From: Streptomyces coelicoflavus
GTDB lineage: Bacteria > Actinomycetota > Actinomycetes > Streptomycetales > Streptomycetaceae
Direction of reading: 5' to 3'
DNA length: 64,000 bases
Assembly (NCBI RefSeq): GCF_003112555.1
Contig: NZ_BEWB01000003.1
Location: forward strand, 62,001-126,000
Part shown: positions 9,348 to 17,883 of the stretch, in pieces
Position numbering within the stretch: position 1 is the first letter of the stretch
Layout of the letters: every line of letters begins with the position of its first letter
Program-made: the position numbers and the translations under genes
Notes under the pieces: model-generated
What the model saw: only the letters and a program-made list of their open reading frames with translations
What the model was told of the DNA's origin: nothing
The model's database searches: none

Positions 9348-11303
9348 TCAGACCAGACGCACTGGCTTCTCCGGGCGTATCCCGAGGTCGGCCATCCAGG
9401 CGCGCAGCGGGCCCGGGTCGCCCGTCTCGACGAGGCTGAGCACGCTGGGCGCCAGGTCCGCGGTGCGGGCACCGTCGACCAGGAGCGACGGCCCGTCGAG
9501 CCAGTCGAGGCCGGGGGCCGCACCGGCGGTGTCCATCGCCGCGCAGCACACCATCGCGGTGATGTGCGCGGTGAGGATCTCGCGCCCGGTGCGCGGGGGC
9601 TGCAACGGCAGGAGGGGAAGCGCGCGGCCGTCCCAGAGCGCGGCGTCCGGACCGGCTCCGGCCCCCGGGCCCGGGGACGAGGACGGGACCCCGGCTCCGC
9701 CGGGCCGGGCCTGCGCCTCCTCGCGGGCCAGCTGCGCACTGAGTCCGGCGGCGAGAGCGGCACCCCGGGCCGTGGTCCCGGCCAGGTCGTCCTCGTCCTC
9801 GTGGTCGGGGGCGTCGTGGTCGGGGGCGTCGTGGTCGGGGGCGTCGTGGTCGGGGGCCTCGTGGTCGGGGGCCTCGTGGTCGCCGTACCGGGGAGGCGGG
9901 GCGCCCCGGTCGTCGTACCCCGCCTGCGCGCCGGCGCCGGGGTCCGGGGCGCCCGGGTCGCCGTATCCGGTGTGCGGGTCGGTGGGAGAGGGGACGGGGG
10001 TCTCGGCGTCCGGGGTCGTGAGGTGGTCCAGGACGCGGGCCAGGGTCGGGCCGTCCGTGCCCGGCGCGGTGCCCCCGGCGGCGCGGCGGACGCCCAGGGT
10101 GTCGAGCACCCGGTGCAGGCGGGCCGCGTCCGTGCGCCAGGTCCGGTCGACGACCTCCTCGGGATACTCGCCCCACCCGACCGGCGACCAGTCGGGCCCG
10201 GTCTCGGCGGGCCCTCCGTGGAAGAGGCGCGCGGCGAGGAGCGAGACCGCCTCGTCCATCGTGCCGGGCTCCTCCAGCAGGTCGCAGGCGGGACGCTCAC
10301 CCAGGCGGGAGGCGAAGCCCTCGGCCAGGCGGTCGCGCCGGGACAGCTCCGTGAGGGCGGCGACGACGCCCACGTCCAGCCGGGAGGGCCAGCGGCCCAT
10401 CCGCCAGGCGGGCAGCGCCACCCTGGTCAGCAGCCGGTCCCAGCCCGCGTAGGCGAGCCCCACCTGCTCCTGCGCGACGATCCGCAGACCGTAGTCCACA
10501 GCCTGTGCACGCTCGGCGGCCGCGGCCGCGACCCCGCGCTCCATCCCGGTCGCGTGCTCCCGGCAACCGCGCAGCAGCAGCCGCGACACCCAGCCGAGGC
10601 CCGCGCACGCCACGCGGGACAGCGGGTCGCGCCGGTCCGCCGAGGCCACCGCCACGGCGGCGTCCAGGCCCCGTATGAAGCGCCGGGCCGCGGCTATGTC
10701 GGGGTGCGCCGACGGGCCCGTACCGGCGACGACCGGGGCGAGGACGGCGCGCAGCTCGCCCACGCGCATCCACCACAGGAACGGTGAGCCGATGACCAGG
10801 ACGGGCGCCGCGGCGGCACCCCGGCGGCGGGCGGGCTCGCCCAGGCCGGACAGGTCGTCGTCGTGCCGGTCCACGGGCGGCGGGCCGGGGTGGGGATGGG
10901 CGCGCTCCTCCAGCCAGCTGTCGCAGTCCGGGGTGAGCGCTATCGCCGAGGGGGCGGGGACGTCGAGCCGGTCGGCCAGGTCACGCACCATGCGGTAGAG
11001 GTCGGGCGCCGACTCCTCGGCGACCGTGACCGTGGGGGTCACGGCGGGCCTGGAGCGGGCCACGACCAGGGCGACTCCGGCAGCCGCCAGCAGGACGCAC
11101 AGCGCGAGGACGGACACGACCCGGCGCAGGACGTCCCAGCCGCCGCCCACGAGGTGCCCGGTGGATCCGCCGACGAGCAGGATCACGGCCGCGGCGGCGG
11201 GCAGCAGGGCCACGGCCACCGCGCGGCTGCGGACCCGCAGCACCGCCAGCGCCCGGGTCCGCGCGGCCAGCGCGCCCATCTCCACACCACCGATACCGGT
11301 CAC
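9348..11303 (-). CDS. Membrane protein with a degenerate M48-peptidase-like region
   Basis: A 651-residue protein with two N-terminal transmembrane segments (about residues 25-50 and 62-88) followed by a segment that reads like the M48 family (VTVAEESAPDLYRMVRDLAD, then LRAVLAPVVAG). At the place where M48 enzymes have LRAVLAHELGH the zinc-binding HExxH is absent, so it is probably not a protease. A proline/acid-rich linker holds six DHxAP repeats (9798-9882) and the C-terminus is a separate helical domain. GTG 11303 with GGTGAGG upstream gives the start. The function is unknown. Confidence 0.7.
   Translation of the reverse strand: MTGIGGVEMGALAARTRALAVLRVRSRAVAVALLPAAAAVILLVGGSTGHLVGGGWDVLRRVVSVLALCVLLAAAGVALVVARSRPAVTPTVTVAEESAPDLYRMVRDLADRLDVPAPSAIALTPDCDSWLEERAHPHPGPPPVDRHDDDLSGLGEPARRRGAAAAPVLVIGSPFLWWMRVGELRAVLAPVVAGTGPSAHPDIAAARRFIRGLDAAVAVASADRRDPLSRVACAGLGWVSRLLLRGCREHATGMERGVAAAAAERAQAVDYGLRIVAQEQVGLAYAGWDRLLTRVALPAWRMGRWPSRLDVGVVAALTELSRRDRLAEGFASRLGERPACDLLEEPGTMDEAVSLLAARLFHGGPAETGPDWSPVGWGEYPEEVVDRTWRTDAARLHRVLDTLGVRRAAGGTAPGTDGPTLARVLDHLTTPDAETPVPSPTDPHTGYGDPGAPDPGAGAQAGYDDRGAPPPRYGDHEAPDHEAPDHDAPDHDAPDHDAPDHEDEDDLAGTTARGAALAAGLSAQLAREEAQARPGGAGVPSSSPGPGAGAGPDAALWDGRALPLLPLQPPRTGREILTAHITAMVCCAAMDTAGAAPGLDWLDGPSLLVDGARTADLAPSVLSLVETGDPGPLRAWMADLGIRPEKPVRLV
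9798..9882 (-). repeat. 15-bp tandem repeat inside the M48-like gene
   Basis: Six near-identical 15-base units (GTCGTGGTCGGGGGC and variants on the plus strand) encode the DHDAP/DHEAP peptide repeats of the linker. The copy number probably varies between strains. Confidence 0.9.
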
Positions 11304-11639
11304 GGCCGGACCTCACCCCCTCATCGCTGTCCTGTCTGCCCTGTCTGTACTGGACCGTCCTGCTGCACTACCGCTCTTCCCGCTCTTCCGGCTTTGCTCA
11401 CTCCACCCACTGTGGCACCCGGCACTGACATCGCAATGCCGGTGGGCCAAGTGCCGGAACGCTTGCGCGGCACCATAGTTGGGGCCCTCGCGCCCGTCAG
11501 CCGTATGGCCCATCGGTCACTCGATGGAATGGCTTTGGGGAAAGGTGGAGACGGACGGCAAAGGTCAGGCCCCGGTTCCTGGGAGGGAGCCGGGGCCTGT
11601 CGGGTTCGGTGCGGAACGGATGCTCCGGTCGGTCGGGAG
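11304..11639. other. Intergenic region between purD and the M48-like gene
   Basis: About 336 bases with no credible gene. The only clear structure is the purD terminator hairpin at 11566-11599. The promoter of the M48-like gene should lie in the 11304-11420 part, which includes a CTGTCTGCC/CTGTCTGTAC short direct repeat of unknown meaning. Confidence 0.55.
11566..11599 (-). terminator. Terminator downstream of purD
   Basis: CAGGCCCCGG and CCGGGGCCTG are perfectly complementary arms around a 14-base centre, 41 bases after the purD stop on the minus strand. There is no U-tract, which is common for Streptomyces terminators. Confidence 0.75.
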
Positions 11640-12890
11640 CTACGCGCCCGCCGCCTTCAACGCGATGTCGGTGCGGTGCTGCGAGCCGTCGAGGCCGATG
11701 CGGGCGACGGCCCGGTAGGCACGGTCGCGGGCCTCCGTGAGGTCGGTGCCGGTGGCGGTGACGGACAGGACGCGGCCACCGGCGCTGACGACGGCGTCGC
11801 CCTCGGCACGGGTGCCGGCGTGCAGGACGTAGGCGTGCGGGGCGTCCTGGGCGGCCACCGCGTCGAGGCCGGTGATCGGGTCGCCGGTGCGCGGGGTGCC
11901 GGGGTAGTTGTGGGAGGCGACGACCACGGTGACGGCCGCCTCGTCGCTCCAGCGCAGGGGCTCGAGGTCGGCGAGGTTGCCGGTGGCGGCGGCCATCAGC
12001 AGACCGGCGAGCGGGGTCTTCAGGCGGGCCAGCACGACCTGGGTCTCCGGGTCGCCGAATCGGGCGTTGAACTCGATCACGCGCACGCCGCGCGAGGTGA
12101 TCGCGAGCCCGGCGTAGAGGAGCCCGGAGAACGGGGTGCCGCGCCGGCGCATCTCGTCGACGGTCGGCTGGAGGACGCTCTCCACGACCTCGTCGACCAG
12201 CTTCGGGTCGGCCCAGGGCAGCGGCGAGTAGGCGCCCATGCCGCCGGTGTTCGGGCCCTCGTCGCCGTCGAGGGCACGCTTGAAGTCCTGGGCGGGCTGG
12301 AGGGGGCGGACGTTCTCGCCGTCGGTGACGGCGAAGAGGGAGACCTCGGGGCCGTCCAGGAACTCCTCGACGACCACGCGGTCGCAGGCGTTCGCGTGGG
12401 CGCGGGCCGCCTCGACGTCGTCCGTGACGACGACGCCCTTGCCCGCGGCCAGCCCGTCGTCCTTGACGACGTAGGGGGCGCCGAAGGCGGCGAGGGCCGC
12501 GTCGACCTCGTCGGGGTTCGTGCACACGTAGGAGCGGGCCGTGGGCACGCCGGCGCCGGCCATCACGTCCTTGGCGAAGGCCTTGGAGCCCTCCAGCCGG
12601 GCCGCCTCCCCCGAGGGCCCGAAGACCGGGATGCCCGCCTCGCGCACGGCGTCGGCGACCCCGGCGACGAGCGGCGCCTCGGGCCCTACGACGACCAGCC
12701 CGGCGCCGAGCCGGGTGGCGAGCGCGGTGACGGCCGCGCCGTCGAGGGCGTCGACCTGGTGCAGTTCGGCGACCTCGGCGATACCGGCGTTGCCGGGTGC
12801 GCAGTGCAGCGCGGTGACGTCGGGGTCGAGGGACAGGGAACGGCACAGGGCGTGTTCGCGGGCGCCGCCGCCGATGACAAGGACCTTCAC
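11640..12890 (-). CDS. purD: Phosphoribosylamine-glycine ligase (GAR synthetase)
   Basis: A 416-residue ATP-grasp enzyme that joins phosphoribosylamine and glycine in the second step of purine synthesis. It starts [14 protein letters not shown] and carries the ATP-grasp segments [37 protein letters not shown], and [13 protein letters not shown] plus [18 protein letters not shown] 12890 is used because it begins the family N-terminus; GTG 12911 would add seven residues. It is monocistronic here. Confidence 0.96.
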   Translation of the reverse strand: MKVLVIGGGAREHALCRSLSLDPDVTALHCAPGNAGIAEVAELHQVDALDGAAVTALATRLGAGLVVVGPEAPLVAGVADAVREAGIPVFGPSGEAARLEGSKAFAKDVMAGAGVPTARSYVCTNPDEVDAALAAFGAPYVVKDDGLAAGKGVVVTDDVEAARAHANACDRVVVEEFLDGPEVSLFAVTDGENVRPLQPAQDFKRALDGDEGPNTGGMGAYSPLPWADPKLVDEVVESVLQPTVDEMRRRGTPFSGLLYAGLAITSRGVRVIEFNARFGDPETQVVLARLKTPLAGLLMAAATGNLADLEPLRWSDEAAVTVVVASHNYPGTPRTGDPITGLDAVAAQDAPHAYVLHAGTRAEGDAVVSAGGRVLSVTATGTDLTEARDRAYRAVARIGLDGSQHRTDIALKAAGA

Positions 12891-13056
12891 GGGGTGAAGC
12901 CTAATGGGCACGGGCCGGTGCGGTTTGTGCGGGCTTCCGAAGGCGCGGGGCGGGGACCCTTGTGGCTTCCTCCAGGAACGCCGCCGTCCCGCTCGTCCCC
13001 CTGGACCTCACGCGCGAACCGCGCACGCCCGGCCCGTCCTGCCCGTCCTGCCCGTC

Positions 13057-15483
13057 CTACTCGTTGGCGATCTCCTCGACCACGGTGGCGCCCAGTTCAC
13101 GCACCAGCAGCTCCTTGCCGGACAGCGCGGACTCGTCGAGGTCCGGGTCGTCGTCCTCGGGGATGTCGTCCTCGGGCGAGACCGGGGGCGGCTCGGGCGC
13201 CGGGGGCCGAGACGCGGGTGCGGGAGCGGACGCCGCTTCCGGAGCCGGGGCCGCGGGGGGCGTGGCCGCGGGCGCCGACGGCCGCTGCGCGGGCGCACCC
13301 CCACCGAAGCCGCCCCCACCGGAGCCGCCTCCGCCACCGGCACCGAAGCCGCCGCCACCGCCGTACCCACCGGAGGAACCCGAGGGACCGGACGGGCCGG
13401 ACGGACCGGCGGGCGGGGGCGCCGAGCCGCCGGACGGGTCGACGACCGCGTCGATCTTCCACTGCACGTTGAACTGCTCGGCGAGGGCCTGCCGCAGCAC
13501 GTCCTCACTGCCGCTGCTGACGAAGTTGTCCCGGGCGCCGGCGTTGACGAAGCCGAGCTGGAGTGAGGTGCCGTCGAAGCCGGTGACCTGGGCGTTCTGG
13601 CTGAGCAGGATCCAGGTGAACCGGCGGCGGTTCTTGACCGCTTCCAGGATGTTGGGCCAGAGCGAACGGGGGTCGACCCCCGGAGCACCCGACGGCGCGG
13701 CGACGGGCGCGGGGGCGGCCGCAGCGGGAGCCGAGGCACCGGAGGCCGGGGTCGCGGCGGGAGCCGAGCCGGAACCGGGACCGGGAGCGGCCGGTGTCCG
13801 GGACTGTCCGCCGCCCGCCGGAGCCGCCGTGGGCCACCCGCCGGGGCGGCGCCCACCACCCGCGGGAGCCGCGGTCGGCCAGGCACCGGGCGCCGAAGCG
13901 GGAGCAGGGGCGGGATCTTCGGCGGGCGCGGGTGCGGGTGCGGGTGCGGGAGGAGTCGCAGGGCCGTCGGCGGCGGAAGAGGGCGCGGCCTGCGGACGCC
14001 CGCCCCCACCGGCGGGACCACTCGCGTCGAAGGAGGACCCGGCACCGGCACCCGCACCCGCACCCGCACCCGCACCCGCACCGGAATCCGAGCCGGCGGA
14101 CGGACCACCCGCCGAACCACCCCCTGGCGCACCGACGGGCGCACCGGTCGGCGCGCCGGCCCCCTGCCCCCGTACCGCCGCACGGGCCGCGGCGGGGCCG
14201 CCGCCCGGCGGAACCGGAGCCGCAGCCGGAGCCGCGGCAGGAGCCGCGCTCCCCGCACCGCCGGCGTGCGCCTCGGGTCCGGGCACGTACCCCATGGCGG
14301 GCGCGCCCGCACCGGCCGAGAACTGCACCCCGCGCTCGATCCGGTCCAGGCGGGCCATCACCGAACGCTCGTCGCCGTACGCGGCGGGCAGCATCACGCG
14401 CGCGCAGATCAGCTCCAGCTGGAGGCGGGGCGAGTGGGCCCCGCGCATCTCGGTGAGCCCCTCGTTGACGATGTCGGCCGCACGGCTCAGCTCGGCGGCG
14501 CCGAAGGACCGGGCCTGGGCCTGCATCCGCTCGACGACGTCGGCGGGGGCGTCGATGAGCCCCTTCTCCGCGGCGTCGGGCACGGCGGCGAGGATCACCA
14601 GGTCCCGCAGACGCTCCAGCAGGTCGGTGACGAAGCGCCGCGGGTCGTTGCCCCCCTCGATCACCCGGTCGACGACCCCGAAGGCGGCGGAGCCGTCCCC
14701 GGAGACGAACGCCTCGACGACCGAGTCGAGCAGCGAACCGTCCGTGTAGCCGAGCAGGGCGGTGGTCATGTCGTACGTCACACCGTCGGCACCGGCGCCC
14801 GCAAGCAGCTGGTCCATGACGGACATGGAGTCACGCACGGACCCCGCGCCGGCCCGCACGACGAGCGGGAGCACGCCCTCGTCGATCGCGATGCCCTCCC
14901 GGCCGCACACCTCGGCGAGGTAGTCGCGCAGGGTGCCGGGCGGCACGAGCCGGAACGGGTAGTGGTGGGTCCGCGACCGGATGGTCCCGATGACCTTCTC
15001 GGGCTCGGTGGTGGCGAAGATGAACTTGAGGTGCTCCGGGGGCTCCTCGACGACCTTCAGCAGGGCGTTGAAGCCCTGCGGGGAGACCATGTGGGCCTCG
15101 TCGATGATGTAGATCTTGTACCGGCTGGAGGCGGGCCCGAAGAAGGCCTTCTCCCGCAGGTCACGGGCGTCGTCCACACCACCGTGGGAGGCGGCGTCGA
15201 TCTCGATGACGTCGATCGAACCCGGCCCGTTCCTGGCCAGGTCGCGGCAGGACTGGCACTCGCCGCACGGCGTCGGCGTCGGGCCCTGCTCGCAGTTCAG
15301 GCAGCGCGCCAGGATCCGGGCGCTGGTCGTCTTGCCGCAGCCGCGCGGACCGCTGAACAGGTACGCGTGGTTGACCCGGTTGTTCCGCAGCGCCTGCTGC
15401 AACGGGTCGGTGACATGCCCCTGCCCGATGACCTCGGCGAAGGACTCCGGGCGGTAACGGCGGTAGAGCGCGAGAGACGACAC
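13057..15483 (-). CDS. dnaX: DNA polymerase III subunits gamma and tau
   Basis: An 808-residue clamp-loader subunit. Walker A GPRGCGKTTS (near residue 47), a four-cysteine zinc module CLNCEQGPTPTPCGECQSC, the DEAH-type box IIDEAHMVS and sensor-1 FATTEPEKV are intact. Residues about 380-620 are a Gly/Ala/Pro-rich linker with long Gly-Ala runs. After it comes a conserved domain (WPNILEAVKNRRRFTWILLS) of tau, a second Gly/Pro-rich linker and an acidic C-terminus. The GTG start at 15483 gives the family start SSLALYRRYRPE; a 15-codon upstream extension is possible but unlikely. Confidence 0.95.
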   Translation of the reverse strand: MSSLALYRRYRPESFAEVIGQGHVTDPLQQALRNNRVNHAYLFSGPRGCGKTTSARILARCLNCEQGPTPTPCGECQSCRDLARNGPGSIDVIEIDAASHGGVDDARDLREKAFFGPASSRYKIYIIDEAHMVSPQGFNALLKVVEEPPEHLKFIFATTEPEKVIGTIRSRTHHYPFRLVPPGTLRDYLAEVCGREGIAIDEGVLPLVVRAGAGSVRDSMSVMDQLLAGAGADGVTYDMTTALLGYTDGSLLDSVVEAFVSGDGSAAFGVVDRVIEGGNDPRRFVTDLLERLRDLVILAAVPDAAEKGLIDAPADVVERMQAQARSFGAAELSRAADIVNEGLTEMRGAHSPRLQLELICARVMLPAAYGDERSVMARLDRIERGVQFSAGAGAPAMGYVPGPEAHAGGAGSAAPAAAPAAAPVPPGGGPAAARAAVRGQGAGAPTGAPVGAPGGGSAGGPSAGSDSGAGAGAGAGAGAGAGSSFDASGPAGGGGRPQAAPSSAADGPATPPAPAPAPAPAEDPAPAPASAPGAWPTAAPAGGGRRPGGWPTAAPAGGGQSRTPAAPGPGSGSAPAATPASGASAPAAAAPAPVAAPSGAPGVDPRSLWPNILEAVKNRRRFTWILLSQNAQVTGFDGTSLQLGFVNAGARDNFVSSGSEDVLRQALAEQFNVQWKIDAVVDPSGGSAPPPAGPSGPSGPSGSSGGYGGGGGFGAGGGGGSGGGGFGGGAPAQRPSAPAATPPAAPAPEAASAPAPASRPPAPEPPPVSPEDDIPEDDDPDLDESALSGKELLVRELGATVVEEIANE
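14041..14085 (-). repeat. Six-base tandem repeat in the dnaX linker
   Basis: Tandem GGCACC/CGCACC-type hexamers on the plus strand encode the alternating Gly-Ala run in the DnaX linker. A shorter tract of the same kind is at about 13925-13955. Confidence 0.8.
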
Positions 15484-15535
15484 GCATACGAGGTTATAGG
15501 CGCCCACCGACAACCGGACCGCCCGCAAAGGAGAC

Positions 15536-15621
15536 GCCCCCCACGCACCCGCCAGAGCCGACCTACCCTTGCTGCCTTCCGGCCCTGGGGGAGTTCAGTC
15601 AGATAGCGCCGCGTGAGGGGC
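15536..15621 (-). ncRNA. ffs: Signal recognition particle small RNA (4.5S / scRNA type)
   Basis: On the minus strand the conserved SRP domain IV apical sequence CAGGGCCGGAAGGCAGCAAG lies centrally, and the ends pair: GCCCCTCACGC (15621-15611) with GCGTGGGGGGC (15546-15536), with one G-U pair. The resulting 86-base hairpin fits the small actinobacterial SRP RNA that binds Ffh. It sits upstream of dnaX and is transcribed in the same direction. Confidence 0.93.
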
Positions 15622-15698
15622 TGGGCCACACGTTACCCGATGTCGGGCCCCCAGAACGAGTTCGCAAGCACTCCTCCGAGTCATGTAATGTTCTCCGC

Positions 15699-15786
15699 GG
15701 AGGATTCGCCTAGTGGCCTAGGGCGCACGCTTGGAAAGCGTGTTGGGGGCAACCCCTCACGAGTTCGAATCTCGTATCCTCCGCCA
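15699..15786 (+). tRNA. tRNA-Ser (GGA), attB/attL host gene
   Basis: An 88-base class II tRNA including an encoded CCA: acceptor GGAGGAT pairs with ATCCTCC at 15776-15782, the anticodon loop CTTGGAAAG carries GGA, and there is a long variable arm (TTGGGGGCAACCCCTC). The 3' part from base 15731 on is duplicated at 30339, marking it as the integration target of the element to its right. The integrated copy keeps the tRNA intact. Confidence 0.97.
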
Positions 15787-15818
15787 GTGCCTCACCGGGC
15801 ACGATGTCGAAGGGCCCC
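15731..15818 (+). repeat. attL, 88-bp direct repeat (left end of integrated element)
   Basis: Bases 15731-15818 are identical to 30339-30426. The repeat runs from the anticodon loop of tRNA-Ser(GGA) through its CCA and into the first arm of the downstream terminator. This length and position are typical of AICE sites in tRNA genes. Confidence 0.96.
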
Positions 15819-15838
15819 CTGGAAACAGGGGGCCCTTC
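15809..15838. terminator. Terminator between tRNA-Ser and integrase
   Basis: GAAGGGCCCCCT and AGGGGGCCCTTC form a 12-bp stem with a short loop between the convergent tRNA-Ser and int. Its first arm belongs to the att repeat and its second arm comes from the element, so integration rebuilds a complete terminator here. Confidence 0.9.
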
Positions 15839-15848
15839 GTCGTTATCC

Positions 15849-17129
15849 TTACGCCTCGTTGTCCTGGTCTTTGTCCACAGCGAGGTTTTCCGGTGCTCCC
15901 CAGATGGCGTGCGAGATCTTCCGCGCCGCTTCCTTGAGCATGGGATCGGTCACGTGCAGGTACCGCGCTCGCATCCGAGCGGCGCCGCCCGGCTCCCAAC
16001 CCATGATCTGGTCAATGACCCGGTCCGGGACCCCGAGCAGCATCAGCACGGTCCCCGCGGTGTGCCGTGCGTCGTGCAGACGCCCGTCCCGGACGCCGGC
16101 GTCTTCGAGCAGCCGCTTCCAGTCGTGGTAGTCCGTGTTCGGGCTGAGGGGACCGCCCAACGGCTTGGTGAACACGTACTCGGACTCGGTCCACAGGTTC
16201 CTGGCCGTCGCCCGCTCCTGGGCCTGTGCCTCCCGGTGGGAGCGGAGCATCACGACCAGCGGGCCCGGGAGGGGCACGGCGCGTCGGCCCGCGCGTGACT
16301 TCGTGTTCTTCGTCTCGCGCCGCACCTGCACCCGCGCCGGGCAGTAGCCAGCCTTCCGGCCGCACGGTGCCGCCTCGCCACATCCGTGCTCGTACTTGGG
16401 CCGCAACCGGTTCCGGCGAAGCTTCAGGTACTCGTTGTCCAGGTCTACGTCGGACCACCGCAGGCCGAGCGTCTCCCCCTGCCGCAACCCCAGCGCGAGT
16501 GCCAGCATCCAGCGGGCACTGTTCCGGCGCTTGTTCACTTCGAGTAGGAGACTCTGCACCTCATCGACCGAGTAGGGCTCTACCTCGTTCTCGTCCTCTT
16601 CCATCCGGGGAGGCTTCGCGAGCGCGGCCGCGTTCTTCGCCGCGTGACCGCGCCGCACGGCTTCCCCCAGAGCCGTACGGGCGGTCCGGTGAGCCTGGTG
16701 CGCGGTGCCCGCCTTGCTGCCGGCGCTCTGCATCCGGCGGTACAGGCTCTCCAGGTGTTCAGGCTCCAGGCGGTCGATGCGGTGCCGACCGATGCCCGGT
16801 ACGAGGTGCACTCGTACTGCGACCTCATATCCGGCGTAGGTGTTCTCGCTCACGACCGGTTTGGCGATGTTCTCGACCCAGTGCTCAAGCCATTTCGCGA
16901 CCGTCCACGGCTTGCCGGGCTGGCGCGCGGATCCTTCGTCGCGCTGCTTCTCAAGGCGCCGGACCTCGTCGACCAGTTCCTTGCGCGTGGGGCGCGTCAG
17001 GTGCCGGCGGTAAGGCGTTCCGTCGTCCTTGTAGCCCATGGGCACACGGGCGTGCCAGCGTTCGTCTTTGCCCAGGTAGATGGCCGATTCGCCGTTGGCG
17101 CGGCGAGTGCGCTTCTTCTCCTCTGCCAC
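15849..17129 (-). CDS. int: Site-specific tyrosine recombinase (integrase) of the AICE
   Basis: A 426-residue phage-type integrase that recombines attP with the tRNA-Ser attB. An N-terminal AP2-like arm-binding part (YLGKDERWHARVPMGYKDDGTPYRR) and a SAM-like core-binding domain precede the catalytic domain, with Arg216 in GLRQGETLG, His352 and Arg355 in LHDARHTAG, and the nucleophile Tyr390 in RARYLHVTDP. All catalytic residues are present, so it should be active. It ends 30 bases from the att repeat and points toward it, the usual AICE arrangement, with xis just upstream. Confidence 0.95.
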   Translation of the reverse strand: MAEEKKRTRRANGESAIYLGKDERWHARVPMGYKDDGTPYRRHLTRPTRKELVDEVRRLEKQRDEGSARQPGKPWTVAKWLEHWVENIAKPVVSENTYAGYEVAVRVHLVPGIGRHRIDRLEPEHLESLYRRMQSAGSKAGTAHQAHRTARTALGEAVRRGHAAKNAAALAKPPRMEEDENEVEPYSVDEVQSLLLEVNKRRNSARWMLALALGLRQGETLGLRWSDVDLDNEYLKLRRNRLRPKYEHGCGEAAPCGRKAGYCPARVQVRRETKNTKSRAGRRAVPLPGPLVVMLRSHREAQAQERATARNLWTESEYVFTKPLGGPLSPNTDYHDWKRLLEDAGVRDGRLHDARHTAGTVLMLLGVPDRVIDQIMGWEPGGAARMRARYLHVTDPMLKEAARKISHAIWGAPENLAVDKDQDNEA

Positions 17130-17208
17130 TGGCAGTTCCTCCGGTCGGTACGAGGCAGACAGACTGGAGCGCCGCCCGCATGTGGGGCGGCGCTCCGGGA
17201 TGGTCAGA

Positions 17209-17442
17209 TCATGCGGCGCGCTGTTCCGCGCGGCGCCGGGCGAGGTAGGCGGCCGGGGCGTCGGCGGGGACGCGTCGGAGTCCGCCGATGGTCAGGGACT
17301 CCAGCTCTCCGGCGCGGATCAGGGCGTAGCAGGTGGTGCGACCGACGCGGAGGCAACGGGCAGCCTCTTCGACGGTCAGCAGCACGGGTGCCGGTTCGCC
17401 AGCCTCAGCGAGAGGTGCGATGCCCACGGTGGCGAGGCTCAT
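17209..17442 (-). CDS. xis: Excisionase-type helix-turn-helix protein
   Basis: A 77-residue MerR/BldC-like DNA-binding protein: LLTVEEAARCLRVGRTTCYALIRAGELESLTIGGLRRVPADAPAAYL is the standard excisionase HTH used to direct Int toward excision. ATG 17442 is chosen over the longer frame because GAGGAG lies eight bases upstream. It precedes int on the same strand by 79 bases and follows the iteron region, so one promoter in the repeats could drive xis and int. Confidence 0.9.
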   Translation of the reverse strand: MSLATVGIAPLAEAGEPAPVLLTVEEAARCLRVGRTTCYALIRAGELESLTIGGLRRVPADAPAAYLARRRAEQRAA

Positions 17443-17507
17443 GGAACGGTCTCCTCTAGGCGGAAGTCTGTGTCGGGAGGGCGCGTGTGTCCTAAGCGCG
17501 GGTTTCT

Positions 17508-17715
17508 GCGTCACCGCGTCACGTGCGTCACCCATGCCGTCTGAGCTGTGGGTATCGGGTGACGCAGTGAGCCGGATGTGCGTCACCTGTGACGCAGGCT
17601 GTTCGTCCCGCGTGACGCAGGTGACGCGGTGTGACGCAGAGAGAGGCCGTCTGCGTCACGCCCGTCTGTGCAGCTCACCGGGCGGTTTTCTTGATCGTGT
17701 GACGCTGTGACGCAG
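17508..17715. repeat. Iteron array, TGACGC/GCGTCA motif
   Basis: About twelve copies of TGACGC or its complement GCGTCA, most within the longer unit GTGACGCAG, lie in both orientations inside roughly 200 bases between xis and the replication genes. Such clustering is far above background and resembles iterons of a plasmid origin or operator arrays. It is the best candidate in the element for the replication origin or for a control site of xis-int and rep; sequence alone does not decide which. Confidence 0.75.
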
Positions 17716-17823
17716 CGTCCCCCTACTTAGGAAAAAGGAGGGGGGTGTCTGTTGTGCGGCTCAGGGCTTGAAGAGGGAGCCGCTTCGCGGCACGTCCAGT
17801 GCAGGGCGGCGGCGCCGCCGAAC

Positions 17824-17863
17824 AGCAAGAGGAGCACGCTCCGGCGGTGGTGCTCCTCTTGCT
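17824..17863 (-). terminator. Terminator downstream of the replication operon
   Basis: AGCAAGAGGAGCAC and GTGCTCCTCTTGCT are perfect 14-base inverted arms around a 12-base loop, 20 bases after the stop of the minus-strand rep gene. Confidence 0.8.
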
Positions 17864-17883
17864 TGTGCGGTCGTGCAGTGCGG

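Noticed and set aside
9798..9882. Possible CRISPR array from the regular repeats
   Set aside because: Units are 15 bases in direct tandem with no spacers and are in frame inside a gene. No CRISPR array was seen anywhere in the window.
7609..10176. An 855-codon version of the dimethylformamidase-like gene
   Set aside because: The extra N-terminal 360 residues are antisense to the M48-like gene and have composition of a shadow frame; a strong ribosome site fixes the start at 9096.
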